In this document: positions 17,538 through 26,672 of the stretch, in pieces
Numbering within the stretch: position 1 is the first letter of the stretch
Layout of the letters: each line of letters starts with the position of its first letter
DNA from: Planctomycetota bacterium
GTDB lineage: Bacteria > Planctomycetota > PUPC01 > JACPCR01
Direction of reading: 5' to 3'
NCBI GenBank assembly: GCA_016179685.1
Contig: JACPCR010000105.1
Coordinates: forward strand, 1 to 38,119
DNA length: 38,119 nt
Notes under the pieces: generated by a model
What the model was told of the DNA's origin: nothing
What the model saw: only the letters and a program-made list of their open reading frames with translations
Databases searched by the model: none
Translations under genes and position numbers: made by a program

Positions 17538-19499
17538 TCACCAGAATCCGATCACGTAGCGCTTGGTGGGTGGGAGATCGAAGAGTCCCAGGAGGCCCCA
17601 GAGGGCCGCGATCGTGAGATGGGCAAAGACCAAGCCGATGCACGACGTGCGGGCGGCCTGGTAGGCAGGCGCGCCCCCGAACTTCAGGACACATCGTTTG
17701 ACGAGCCATGTGATCAGGAGCATCGCGCCGACGTAATCACCGATGGCGCAGGCGACCACGAAGCCGAGAGGGCTGAACGGAAACCAGTGCCAGACACCCT
17801 GGAGAAGGGCGAGTCCAGCGGTGGTGGCGAGGCCCACGGCCATCAGGGTGAGCCGGAGGGGGTCGATGGGGTCGGAGGCCCGCGCCGCGTTGAAAATCTC
17901 GTTGGCGGGCCAGATGGACAGGGGCTGCCTGAGGGTGCCGAACCCTTCGGCATAGAGGGCGTGAATCTGGAAGAAGCTGGCGAGGGCGAATCCGGACGCC
18001 GCGGCCAGGGTCGAGAGCCAAATCCATCGGCGGCCGCCGAGGCCCGTGATCTCCGCGATGCGGAAGCCATCGGCCTGGTAAGGCGTGACGTAGGTGCACC
18101 AGATCAGGAAGGAAAGGAAGACGAGGGCGGCGAGGGTGACTTCACCCAGCGCCGCGAGCGTCCCTCCCCCGAGCATCCAGACGAAGGACCGGATTTCGAC
18201 GACGTGCAGGTAGATATTGGGGATGCCCGCCTGGGCGCGCACGCGGGCCATGACGAGTACTCGGACGAGGACGAGGGCGAGGAAAAGGACGGCGAACCAG
18301 GCGACCATGCCGACACGGATGAAGAAGACCAGGAGGAACGCGGTCCCGCCCGCCAGTCCGACGAGGGTCCACTTCCCCGGGCCGTCCGGATCGATCTTTC
18401 CGGGCCGGCGGAAGAAATCGCCGAGGGCGGACAGGGTGTAACGTCTTCCGGCCCAGAGCATGACGAGGGCGAGCCCCACGTAGGCGCCCATGCCCTGCTG
18501 AAATCGGATGTGGAAGAGGGGATAGTAAGGCACCCCGAACGTGCTGGCGACCACGGCCTCGATCTTCAAAACAATGACCATGACCCAGACGGTGAGGAGA
18601 AGGTCCAGCGGGACGAGGAAGCCGAGCCCGAAGAAGAGGGGATTGAGGCGCAGGTACGGGCCAGGCCCGCCGGCCTTCCAGGGAAGGTCCAGTCCCAGGT
18701 CGTGGAAGTCGTACTGGCTGCGAGGCACCGGCCAGAGGGGGTCCAGCGATGGAATGATGAAATAGAGATTGAAGAGCAGAGCCCCGAGCGCGCCCAGCCA
18801 GAACATCTGGCTTTTCAGAAGCACCGCGGGCCCCGCGCCCTCTTCCCTTCCCACGACCTCCACGGCCAGTTCGGCCACGGGATACCTCAATCGTTCGTCC
18901 CGCGACCATCGACGGTGGAACAGCCCGATCAGGCACGCCGTGGTGAAGAAGAAGGCGGTGAAGAGCGCCCCGAGGAATGCCAGCGGAACGAGCCAGGCCT
19001 TCCAGGGGACTCCCTCTCCCTTCGAGCCTTCCCACATCTTCCGGATCACCTCGGGGTCCGTGGGGAACAGCCATCCGGGGAGATGGGGCCGGATGGCGCT
19101 GACGGTCGAGTCCTCCTGCGGGCCGTAGACGGGCATGCTCAACAGACACAGCATCTGCCGGAAGAGTCCGATGAAACCGATCGTGACGGCGATGCAGACG
19201 AAGGCGTAAGTGCACAGGATTTCGGCGCGGCTCAACCCCAGCGGATTCCCGAGCCATCGGAGCAGCCGCTGAAGCGCCAGGAGGAAGATCAGGGCTGCGA
19301 CGGCGGACAGGGGCGGCACCGACTCTGCGACGTGGCACGTGCCGCGCAAGAGCTGCGCCTGCTGCTCCCAGAGGGCCCCGACAGCGGTGCAGAGGAGGCC
19401 GAGCCCGACTATCCGCATCCAGCTCATCCATCCCAACCGCGGCGATTCCGGCGGGACCGCCGGCCGGGTGTCCTCGAGTCCCTGTTCCCGCCCTTCCAT
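17538..19499 (-). CDS. Polytopic membrane protein, DUF6785/DUF6784 type
   Basis: A 653-residue integral membrane protein with at least a dozen hydrophobic helices, starting at about residue 29 (IVGLGLLCTAVGALW). Loops carry features I associate with the DUF6785 (N-terminal) and DUF6784 (C-terminal) families, such as GLSRAEILCTY and RYPVAELAVE, found widely in Planctomycetota, Lentisphaerota and related MAGs. Their function is unknown; the topology resembles oligopeptide-type transporters. The ATG at 19499 (MEGREQG) is preferred: the upstream extension to 19556 is encoded by a hairpin. It is divergent from the propeller-transglutaminase gene, with 224 bases between starts, so co-regulation is possible. 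Confidence 0.75.
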   Translation of the reverse strand: MEGREQGLEDTRPAVPPESPRLGWMSWMRIVGLGLLCTAVGALWEQQAQLLRGTCHVAESVPPLSAVAALIFLLALQRLLRWLGNPLGLSRAEILCTYAFVCIAVTIGFIGLFRQMLCLLSMPVYGPQEDSTVSAIRPHLPGWLFPTDPEVIRKMWEGSKGEGVPWKAWLVPLAFLGALFTAFFFTTACLIGLFHRRWSRDERLRYPVAELAVEVVGREEGAGPAVLLKSQMFWLGALGALLFNLYFIIPSLDPLWPVPRSQYDFHDLGLDLPWKAGGPGPYLRLNPLFFGLGFLVPLDLLLTVWVMVIVLKIEAVVASTFGVPYYPLFHIRFQQGMGAYVGLALVMLWAGRRYTLSALGDFFRRPGKIDPDGPGKWTLVGLAGGTAFLLVFFIRVGMVAWFAVLFLALVLVRVLVMARVRAQAGIPNIYLHVVEIRSFVWMLGGGTLAALGEVTLAALVFLSFLIWCTYVTPYQADGFRIAEITGLGGRRWIWLSTLAAASGFALASFFQIHALYAEGFGTLRQPLSIWPANEIFNAARASDPIDPLRLTLMAVGLATTAGLALLQGVWHWFPFSPLGFVVACAIGDYVGAMLLITWLVKRCVLKFGGAPAYQAARTSCIGLVFAHLTIAALWGLLGLFDLPPTKRYVIGFW

Positions 19500-19521
19500 T
19501 GAACTCTCCAAGCCTTGATCG

Positions 19522-19567
19522 AGTAGACGAGGTTGGAAGTGCACCCGCCCTTCCAACCTCGTCTACT
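19522..19567. repeat. Long hairpin between divergent genes (apex-family variant)
   Basis: An 18-bp perfect stem (19522-19539 with 19550-19567) and a 10-nt loop TGCACCCGCC. The left side reads GGAAGTGCACCC as in other family members, but the right apex has lost bases (GCCCTTCC). It lies upstream of both divergent starts (19499 minus, 19724 plus), so it is not a terminator for either gene. The rest of the 19500-19723 gap shows no other gene. Confidence 0.75.
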
Positions 19568-19723
19568 GGTTTCCGCACATGCCTTTGATTCTACGGCATC
19601 TCCTTGCACTCTCCAATTCGCTCTTCTTAGCCCATGCGCTGGGAGTCCGCATTTCATCTGTGGCCGGGAAGTGGTATCTTCTCATGAACCTGAAATACAA
19701 CGCATCATGGACCAGGAGCGAGA

Positions 19724-21829
19724 ATGAAGACGTGGATGTACCGGCACGATGAGGTGTTGACGCAGAGACCCTACGGGATAGACGTAGACGAAGAGGGCTG
19801 GCTCTGGGAGGGCTGCGGTTATAACCGCTTGACGGCTCACCACTTACGCACGGCGGAGCTGCGCCAGATCGCAGTCCCCGAGATGGGCAACCGCCCGGTC
19901 TATCAGGTCTTCGCCTGGGAGGGGAAACTGGTGCTGACCGTGGGCGAGGCCCCCTTTTACCTGATCTACGACACGGCCAGGGGCCGATGCCGGTTTCAGG
20001 AAGTCAGCGGGGAACGGCCGATCGTCTGGTACGGCACGAAGACGCCGAACGGGAAGGTGCTGCTTTATGAGCGCGGGTCGTCCCGGGTGCTCGTCTTGGA
20101 CGGGCCCGAGGCTCGGCCCAGGACCGTGGCGTGTCCCTACGCAGGCCAGCTCGCCGCGGGCAAAGCTCTGAGCGATGGCCTCATCTACTCGTGCCTCGCC
20201 GACCCGGCCAGGGTGATCCGTTACGATCCCGCCGCGGAACGGTTCGTCGACGAGACGGCCATCCCGTGGCCGGAGGCGAACCCGTCGGGCCTGCACGATC
20301 ATGCGGGGACGTTGTACATCAACGATTCCGCGGGTGGACGCATCTTTGTGATGGAGACGGCATCGAGGAGATGGCACGATCCGATCCCGACCCCGGACCA
20401 TGGGAAGATTTATGGTTTCATGGGCGGGACCTTCAGCTACGAGGGGAAGGCGTACATCTGCCTGAGCACGTACAGGCACGCGAGCCGGCTCGATCCGAAG
20501 ACGGGCAAGATCATTGTTCCGGAGGGCCCGCTTTCCGTGGACGGCAGGCCGCACCGTTTTCTCGAACGCTATCTCGTCTTCGACCCGTCCTCGAGGAGCT
20601 TCGATTACCTGGTCGCGCCGGAGCAGCCGGATGGCGTTCCGCTGCTCTGCTACAACTGGACCGACGGGAAGCGGTTCGCCATCACGGGCATGGTGTTGCC
20701 TTTCGAAGAGCCGGGTGTTGCGGGCGAGCAGTACGGGCACTGGCTCGTGCTGCAGAACGTACGGGCGGAGGACGAGCCGCGCTACCGTTTCTACGACATG
20801 AACTTTGATCGGGCGTCGCACCTGGCGCGCTGCCGCCGCGGATACCGGCAGGTGCGGTCGCTCTACATTCCCGAGCCGAAATGGTCGCCGCCGATCACGA
20901 ACCTTTGCGGACCGGCGACTCTCTATACGCAGGGCCGGAACGAGGAGCTGAACCGGCGTGCGGAGAAGACGGACTCGGACGCCTACTTCCGCCATCTCGT
21001 GGAGATGGTGACGCGGGGCTGCGAGTCGGATGCGGAACGGGTCAAGCGCATCGGCGGCTTCATCAAGCGGTCGGTTTTCTACAACCCGATCCAGGAATCG
21101 GGGACCCATCATCCTGTGGGAATCCTGGAGTCGCACGACGTGAAGTGCGGCCAGGGCGTGATCCTGACGCTGGCGCTTCTGAAGGCGGCCGGGATTCCGG
21201 GCCGGTCCGTCTCCCTCCATCACCACGTGGTGGCGGAGGCGACCTACGACGGCGGGGACCATATCGTGGACGCCCTGTTCTTCGGGTCGCACCAGCCGCA
21301 GCGCGACGGCCGGGTGCTCTCGGTGGCGGAGTTGAAAGCGAATCCCTACGAAGCGGACGCCTATCCTCAAGAGTGCCTGGCGTACGACCCGGACCTGGTC
21401 GAAAGCGAAGACGGGTTCTGGGTGGAGGGCTACGTGTTCGGCCTCTGGGGCTCGCAGCCCTACTACTCCTATTACCTGGGCGCCGAGAAGGACCTCCCGC
21501 CTACGTTGCCGCTGGCCCTGCCAGCCCAGCGGCTTCAGGGCCGTCGCGTGCGCCTGAACTGGGCCAGGTCCCTGAAAATGGGCGGCGGCGCAGTGCAATA
21601 CGAGGTGCGGGTGTTCTCGCACCGCGCGTGCAAGCAGCCGATCCACGCCTCCATGCGGAAGGGGACCTCGCTGGTGTTCGAGGTGCCGGAGATGAATCGG
21701 ATGTACTTCGTGGAGGTCCGGGCGGTGGACGGACACCGGAAGAAGAATCCAGCGACCTGGTATCCGGCGACGCGGATGAACTTCGTACTGGTGCCGGAGG
21801 AGCAGTATGGATGGTACGGGGTGCTTTAG
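19724..21829 (+). CDS. Beta-propeller / transglutaminase-like / Fn3-like fusion protein
   Basis: A 701-residue protein. Residues 1 to about 390 form repeated beta-blades (YGIDVDEEGWLW, KVLLYERGSSRVLVLD, RFVDETAIPWPE, GKAYICLSTYRHASRLD), a propeller-like region. Residues about 430-590 are transglutaminase-like. Likely catalytic residues are C475 (VKCGQGV), H501 (HHHVVAEA) and D512 or D516 (GGDHIVD). Residues about 605-701 look like a fibronectin III or immunoglobulin-like domain. There is no signal peptide, so the protein appears cytoplasmic unless exported otherwise. Transglutaminase-like folds include proteases, amidases and crosslinkers, so the reaction is open. A clear AGGAG precedes the start. 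It is divergent from the DUF6785-like gene and followed by two hairpins. Confidence 0.75.
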   Translation: MKTWMYRHDEVLTQRPYGIDVDEEGWLWEGCGYNRLTAHHLRTAELRQIAVPEMGNRPVYQVFAWEGKLVLTVGEAPFYLIYDTARGRCRFQEVSGERPIVWYGTKTPNGKVLLYERGSSRVLVLDGPEARPRTVACPYAGQLAAGKALSDGLIYSCLADPARVIRYDPAAERFVDETAIPWPEANPSGLHDHAGTLYINDSAGGRIFVMETASRRWHDPIPTPDHGKIYGFMGGTFSYEGKAYICLSTYRHASRLDPKTGKIIVPEGPLSVDGRPHRFLERYLVFDPSSRSFDYLVAPEQPDGVPLLCYNWTDGKRFAITGMVLPFEEPGVAGEQYGHWLVLQNVRAEDEPRYRFYDMNFDRASHLARCRRGYRQVRSLYIPEPKWSPPITNLCGPATLYTQGRNEELNRRAEKTDSDAYFRHLVEMVTRGCESDAERVKRIGGFIKRSVFYNPIQESGTHHPVGILESHDVKCGQGVILTLALLKAAGIPGRSVSLHHHVVAEATYDGGDHIVDALFFGSHQPQRDGRVLSVAELKANPYEADAYPQECLAYDPDLVESEDGFWVEGYVFGLWGSQPYYSYYLGAEKDLPPTLPLALPAQRLQGRRVRLNWARSLKMGGGAVQYEVRVFSHRACKQPIHASMRKGTSLVFEVPEMNRMYFVEVRAVDGHRKKNPATWYPATRMNFVLVPEEQYGWYGVL

Positions 21830-21864
21830 TTCTCTGGGACATCCCGCCGGGACGCCCCAGAGAA
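21830..21864 (+). terminator. Hairpin immediately after propeller-transglutaminase gene
   Basis: TTCTCTGGG (21830-21838) pairs with CCCAGAGAA (21856-21864), with an inner CCCG-CC-GGG. It begins at the base after the stop codon. No T-tract follows. Confidence 0.45.
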
Positions 21865-21976
21865 CGGCAGGGAAAGCACCTGCCCATTCCCGCATTTCCG
21901 CCTCGGGAAAGGCGAAAGGTCTCGCTCTATCGCCTGCTCTTTCCCTCGAGGGCGGCAGCCGCGGCCCTGGCGACTT

Positions 21977-22010
21977 TCACGGCCGGCGGGGCCGGCCCCA
22001 CCGGCCGTGA
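21977..22010. terminator. GC-rich palindrome between convergent genes
   Basis: TCACGGCCGG pairs with CCGGCCGTGA around GGGG-CCGG-CCCC, with one mismatch: a nearly perfect 34-nt palindrome between the convergent transglutaminase-like and deacetylase genes. Bidirectional termination is plausible; there is no T-tract. Confidence 0.45.
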
Positions 22011-22036
22011 CACCTCTTGGCGGCTCAGGCTCTCCT

Positions 22037-22780
22037 TCATGTGCGGGCGCGGCGGGCGAGCACGTAGGAGCCGATGGCGGCGACCGTGTCGAGCCAGATG
22101 CCGCTCGAAGGTTGGCGGGCGTGGCGGCAGAGGGCATCCAGCGTGGAAGCCAGCACCGTCTGGCGTCCATCATCCCCGATCTCGTGCCCCGCAAGGATGA
22201 GCCAGCCGCCGTCGCCGGCGGCTTGATCGATGCGGGCCTGGAGCTTCTCGAAAGAGGTCCCGTCGAACTCCACTCCGGTCGCCTGGGCGAGGTCGCTCCA
22301 GACGGGGCTGTTGTGCGTCTCGTCGAGGAAGCCGCGCCCCACGACGAAGTGCCGGGCGATCAGAGGGACGTAGCTGCGGACGTTCTCGCCGCGTCCCACG
22401 AACTTCTGGCCGCAGGGATAGGCGAAGGTCCGGGGCCGCACGCCGAGCAGCCGCTCGATGCGGTCGCTGGCATCCGTCAGCTCCTTCTCCATGCGTTCGA
22501 GCGTGTAATCTTCGAGCGCGTTGGAACGTGCGAACCGGAAGTTGCCGCTGCACGGGTGGGTAACGGTATGGTTGCCGATCTCGTGTCCGGAGGCGGCGGC
22601 ACGACGCCAGCCTTCAAGCCGTTTTTCCAGGGAGGAGAAGGAAACGTAGAAGGTGGCCTTGACGCCGTGGGCGTCGAGGATGGGCAGACCCCGGTCCACC
22701 TGGCTCAGCCGCGCGTCATCGAAGGACAGACTGACGGCGACGCGGCGTCCGTCAGGCCATTGAAAAGATGGAGTGCTCAT
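22037..22780 (-). CDS. Polysaccharide deacetylase (NodB fold, CE4)
   Basis: A 247-residue NodB-type deacetylase. The catalytic Asp pair is at D21-D22 (LSFDDAR), and the zinc histidines lie in GNHTVTHP. The TFAYPCGQK segment corresponds to motif 3. Such enzymes remove N- or O-acetyl groups from chitin-like or other acetylated glycans, or act on related amides (some members are imidase/allantoinase-like). No signal peptide is seen from the ATG at 22780, and the extension to 22885 is Arg/Asp-rich, unlike a secretion signal. A cytoplasmic role is therefore more likely. The gene stands alone on the minus strand. Confidence 0.85.
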   Translation of the reverse strand: MSTPSFQWPDGRRVAVSLSFDDARLSQVDRGLPILDAHGVKATFYVSFSSLEKRLEGWRRAAASGHEIGNHTVTHPCSGNFRFARSNALEDYTLERMEKELTDASDRIERLLGVRPRTFAYPCGQKFVGRGENVRSYVPLIARHFVVGRGFLDETHNSPVWSDLAQATGVEFDGTSFEKLQARIDQAAGDGGWLILAGHEIGDDGRQTVLASTLDALCRHARQPSSGIWLDTVAAIGSYVLARRART

Positions 22781-23116
22781 GAAGTCCGCGCGGCCTTGCA
22801 GCCGCGCCCTCGGCAAGATCGGATCGGAGAGGGGATATCGGGTCCGATCGGACCGATCCGACCGATCGCACCGAGCCCATTCCACAGAAAGAATAGGGCA
22901 TCATGGTTTTCCACTCGCTCATTTCAGGAAATAGATGGGATCGCCCGCGCTTCGTCGCCCGTTTGATGGAAAAGCACGAGACAATCAGGACCAGGAGGGA
23001 TGAGGTCACCACTCCCCCCAGGCGCGGACGGAAAATCACTCGCACGGGCGAACGTCCGTCACTTGGCTCGTGGGAGCTGTAGCCTTCATAAACAGGAATT
23101 CCGAGGAAGACGATAT
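22781..23116. other. Intergenic region, no supported gene
   Basis: 336 bases between the deacetylase start and the VWA gene stop. It contains tandem GATCGG/CCGATC units at about 22830-22870, including GGTCCGATCGGACC, which make a small imperfect palindrome. Open frames here are short, Arg/Ser-rich and without a ribosome site. It may hold the deacetylase promoter. Confidence 0.5.
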
Positions 23117-25777
23117 TCAGACCAAGCCGGCGAACTTGCGCCAGACCCATTCCGCTGTGAGCAGTACGAAAAGAAGGGCTAGGATGGCGGGTGAGTCCCA
23201 GAGTCGCCAGGTCTTCTCAAGCTTCTCTACTCGCTCCTTGGGCTGGAGCTGCATGAAGAATTTCTCCATTTCGGCGAATTCTCGATATTCACCACCGGTG
23301 GACGCGGTAAGGGCCCGGAGGAATTTCTCGTCACGGGCGACGCGGTGCAGCTCGGGATTCTCCCGGACCACGGCAACGGGGCCCGCAACAGACTCCGGTG
23401 AGCCCTTCAGCCGGAAGGTCACGTCCCGGGCCGGGAGGCCCTTGAAAACCGCTCGGGCGATGGCCGCTTGGTCTCGAGGCGCTTCCGCCGCGGCCTCGGC
23501 GATTACGCCGCCGCCAGCCTCAGCGACCACGATGGCGTCGGAACGCGGTGGGGAGACCCAGACCTGCATGGGCTCGCCCCGGGCAAGAATCCGCCGGTCC
23601 AGTCCGAGGGCTGGTGTCGGCTTGCCGGCCGGTGGGGTCTGGATTCCACCCTGGACCGCCCAGGCGACCAGGCCGACGTACATTTCCGCATGGGCGGCGA
23701 GCAGGGAGGGATGCAACAGCTTCCAGAGCGGGTCGGCGTCGATGAACAGCGTTTTCCCCGCGCCAGCGAAACGGCAACTCACCAGAGGATCGCCCGAATC
23801 GGCGTGCAGAAGAAGCACCTGCGTGTCGGGACGCAACCGGTCCGAGAGCGCTTCCCGGCCGGGTTCAAGCCCAGCAGCGAGATGGCAGGTGACGGGGTGA
23901 AGCGCGCCGGTGTCGGTGATCCGAATATGTTCGAGCCGTTCCAGGGGGCGCGCCTGAGCGGCCGGATTGGAAGGGGCGGGCCTTGGCCGGACCGGCAGCA
24001 GGGCGTCAGCCAGTGTGGAATCCGGTGGAAGAGGATCGGTGCGGCCGTTGCCCAGGAAGCAGACCGTGCCTCCTTTTTCGAAGACGAACCGGCGGAGGTC
24101 GTCCCATTCCGCAGGGGAGAGGGTGTTTTGGAGCAGGTCTCCCATGACGACGAGATCATAGGATTCGAGGGCAGGGAGGTTTTCCGGCCATGCGCCGCGG
24201 CGAACGCCTCGGGCGACCGTGCCGTTCTCCTGGACGACGGCGATGATGGCGTTGAGGTCGATCGTTTCGAGTCGCTGGAAGACATGGAGGGCGAAGCGCG
24301 TCTCCCAGCGCGGGCGCTCGTCGAGGAGGAGCACCCTGACCTTGTTGCTGCGGACGTGGGTCACGAAGTCGGCGGAGTTGTTCTGGGCGGGGAAGGCCTC
24401 GCCGGGCGCGGCCGCGAGGCGTGCGCTATAGCGGAGGAGACCCGCCTGACCGGGCGTGAAGGCTAGGTTGGGCGCGTGGAAATCGCGGCCGCCGGCCTCG
24501 ACTTCGGCGGAAGCGGCAACGCCTTCGGGCCCGAGAATCTGGAGCCCGGCGCTTTCGGACGAATCGGTCACCGTCTTGAGTTGGACACGGACGCGGGCTG
24601 GTGTGCCCAGGACGGTGAAGGGCGGGGCGACGGCGCGCAGCACGCCCAGATCGTCAGGCTCCTTCGAGCTTCCCGCAGCAGCGGCGTAAAGAGGAACCTG
24701 CTTGCGGTTGAGCGCCTGAACCAGGGTCGCCGCCTGCCGGCCGCCGAGGTCCCGCCCGTCGCTGAATAAAAGAATAGCGGTGAGCGGGAAATCGCTTTTC
24801 TCCTCGAGAAGAGCTTCGAGGCGGCCGATGATGTCGGTCGTGCCCTCTATGGGGGGAAGAGGCCCCTCCGGCGTCTCGTGGAGCAGGGATGCCCGGCCGG
24901 ACATGAGGGAGACGAGGAGGAAGGCCTGGCCCGGGGCAAGGGTGGGAAGCTGGCGGCGGGCCTCGCCGAGCTTCTCACTGATGAGCTCGAGGCGGGTCCG
25001 GATGCGGATGGCCTCCGCGGCGGCCCGCAGGGCCGGATCACCTTTGGCGAGCGCGGCTTGATCGGCGCCGGCCTGCATGCTCAAGTAGCGTTCGGCGAGG
25101 GATTCCAGGCGGGCGCAGAGATTCTCGAAGACCGGTTTCCCGGGGCTTTTCTCACCGGTGAATAGCGCCTGAACACCCGTACGGAGGTCCAGGACATCGG
25201 CTTCGAGGCGCCGGCGGTCCTCGGACGCCAGCCCGGGTATCGAGGCCATCAGCTCCTCCAGACGCTGGAAGCGACCCAGGATGGCGTCCTGCTGCGGGCC
25301 TGACTGCTCCCAAAAACGGTCTTCCCGGCGGTCGGCCCCCCGCTGAAAGGTCTCGAAACGGCGGACGAGGGCCTCGACCTCGAAGAGGACCTCGGCAAGT
25401 TCGTGACCAAGCTCGCCCGGCTTGCGGCGGCCGGGCTCGAGATGGCGGGCCAGGCGCAAGGCCTCCTCCAGGGCCATACGGGTGTCACGGGCGGCCATGC
25501 TTTCGGAATCATCGATGACGAGGAGGATGCGGCCAGGGTAGGTCAGAATGCGCCGGGCGATCAGGCTGGGACGGAAGGCGAGAAAAATAAGGAGCACGAG
25601 GAGAGCCAGCCGCAAGGTGACCAGGCCGACGCCGTGCCAATTCTCCGTGCCGCGCAGTTGAAGGCGGTAGAGAAGGCAGCCAGCGATGGCCGCCAGGGGT
25701 ATCCAGAGGAGCATCCACCAGGGCGACGCCGCCGCGGCGAACTGAACGCTCCATTGACTCGATTCGAGGGCCTTCAT
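23117..25777 (-). CDS. Membrane von Willebrand factor A protein with amidotransferase-like domain
   Basis: An 886-residue membrane protein. Two N-terminal helices (about residues 20-38 and 52-68) are followed by a VWA domain with MIDAS D89-x-S91-x-S93 (VIDDSESM). The domain is split by a helical insert of about 190 residues before the second VWA half (ILLFSDGRDLGG). A class I glutamine amidotransferase-like domain follows (VRVLLLDERPRWE to LEFLGNG-type strand, around residues 490-620). A single helix lies close to the C-terminus (ILALLFVLLTAEWVW). This layout is common in Planctomycetota, usually beside MoxR/DUF58/BatA genes, none of which is in the window. The function is unknown; a role in envelope homeostasis is often inferred. 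Confidence 0.75.
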   Translation of the reverse strand: MKALESSQWSVQFAAAASPWWMLLWIPLAAIAGCLLYRLQLRGTENWHGVGLVTLRLALLVLLIFLAFRPSLIARRILTYPGRILLVIDDSESMAARDTRMALEEALRLARHLEPGRRKPGELGHELAEVLFEVEALVRRFETFQRGADRREDRFWEQSGPQQDAILGRFQRLEELMASIPGLASEDRRRLEADVLDLRTGVQALFTGEKSPGKPVFENLCARLESLAERYLSMQAGADQAALAKGDPALRAAAEAIRIRTRLELISEKLGEARRQLPTLAPGQAFLLVSLMSGRASLLHETPEGPLPPIEGTTDIIGRLEALLEEKSDFPLTAILLFSDGRDLGGRQAATLVQALNRKQVPLYAAAAGSSKEPDDLGVLRAVAPPFTVLGTPARVRVQLKTVTDSSESAGLQILGPEGVAASAEVEAGGRDFHAPNLAFTPGQAGLLRYSARLAAAPGEAFPAQNNSADFVTHVRSNKVRVLLLDERPRWETRFALHVFQRLETIDLNAIIAVVQENGTVARGVRRGAWPENLPALESYDLVVMGDLLQNTLSPAEWDDLRRFVFEKGGTVCFLGNGRTDPLPPDSTLADALLPVRPRPAPSNPAAQARPLERLEHIRITDTGALHPVTCHLAAGLEPGREALSDRLRPDTQVLLLHADSGDPLVSCRFAGAGKTLFIDADPLWKLLHPSLLAAHAEMYVGLVAWAVQGGIQTPPAGKPTPALGLDRRILARGEPMQVWVSPPRSDAIVVAEAGGGVIAEAAAEAPRDQAAIARAVFKGLPARDVTFRLKGSPESVAGPVAVVRENPELHRVARDEKFLRALTASTGGEYREFAEMEKFFMQLQPKERVEKLEKTWRLWDSPAILALLFVLLTAEWVWRKFAGLV

Positions 25778-25964
25778 CGGTCAAGAACGGTGGGGAGGCA
25801 GACCGCGAATGCCATCTATTTTAGCACAGGAGGCCGGGAAAGGCAGGATCAGACCGAGAGGAACTCTGTGGGAATCGGGAAAGGAAACAAGGATAATCAA
25901 GGCATTAGGCGCTTACTGAGCAGCGCCCGCCGGCACGGCGCTGGGCGCATGACAGCGAGGTGTG

Positions 25965-26669
25965 ATGCGGATGCCTCAGATGACGAATCGACCGGCGAGT
26001 GCGGCGGAGATGCGGGAACTGGACCGCAGGGCCATCGAGGAGTTCGGGATTCCCGGTGTGGTTCTGATGGAGAACGCGGGCCGCGCAGTCGCCGAGGAGG
26101 CCCTCAAGATGCTGGCATGCGCTCCGGAGGCCGCAGGGATTTCGATCGTGTGCGGGCGCGGGAACAATGGTGGAGACGGCTTCGTAGCGGCGCGGCATCT
26201 CCAGAACGCGGGATGCTCGGTCACCCTCTACCTCGTCCAGCCCGAGTCGGATGTCCGAGGCGACGCGAGAGTCCCTTTCGGAACGGTCCGGCGGATGAAA
26301 GGTATTCGGATTTGCACTCTCCAGCCGGGTTTGGCCCCCGGCGGCTGGGCGCAGGCGCTGGCCTGCTCGTCACTCATCGTCGATGCCCTTTTCGGGACCG
26401 GCCTGTCCCGGCCGGTGGCCCCACCACTGGACCGCGTGATCGAGTGGATGAACGAATCGGGCCGGCCGATCCTGGCGGTGGACATCCCCTCGGGCCTGCA
26501 TGCGGACACGGGCGCGATTCTGGGGTGCTGCGTCCGAGCGAGTCGAACCGTGTCGTTCGTGTTGCCGAAGTGCGGTTTGTTGACGGGTCGCGGACCGGAG
26601 ATGTCGGGCCAGCTTATGGTCGCGGACATCGGAATGCCCGCGGACCTGCTCGAGGGCTTCCGTTGTTGA
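25965..26669 (+). CDS. nnrE: NAD(P)H-hydrate epimerase (YjeF N-terminal domain)
   Basis: A stand-alone epimerase of about 234 residues that repairs the R form of hydrated NAD(P)H. Conserved segments are MENAGRAVAEE, CGRGNNGGDGFVAARHL (nucleotide-binding loop), VDALFGTGLSRPV and VDIPSGLHADTG. The ADP-dependent dehydratase domain (NnrD), often fused C-terminally, is absent, so the partner is elsewhere. The start is ambiguous: GTG 25962, ATG 25965, 25971 and 25980 are all in frame behind GCGAGG at 25955-25960. I chose 25965; 25971 has better spacing. The stop lies 3 bases from the convergent helicase stop. The upstream gap contains an AGCGCC/GGCGCT hairpin at about 25920-25948. Confidence 0.88.
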   Translation: MRMPQMTNRPASAAEMRELDRRAIEEFGIPGVVLMENAGRAVAEEALKMLACAPEAAGISIVCGRGNNGGDGFVAARHLQNAGCSVTLYLVQPESDVRGDARVPFGTVRRMKGIRICTLQPGLAPGGWAQALACSSLIVDALFGTGLSRPVAPPLDRVIEWMNESGRPILAVDIPSGLHADTGAILGCCVRASRTVSFVLPKCGLLTGRGPEMSGQLMVADIGMPADLLEGFRC

Positions 26670-26672
26670 TGC

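Noticed and set aside
17490..19502. 670-codon plus-strand frame opposite the DUF6785-like gene
   Set aside because: Glu/Gly/Asp-rich antisense of a membrane protein; no ribosome site.
19844..21895. 683-codon minus-strand frame opposite the transglutaminase fusion
   Set aside because: Arg/His/Val-rich shadow without motifs; the plus strand has a clear ribosome site and catalytic motifs.
22752..23150. 132-codon minus-strand frame with a short hydrophobic stretch
   Set aside because: It overlaps both flanking genes, has no ribosome site and ends in low-complexity repeats; judged chance.
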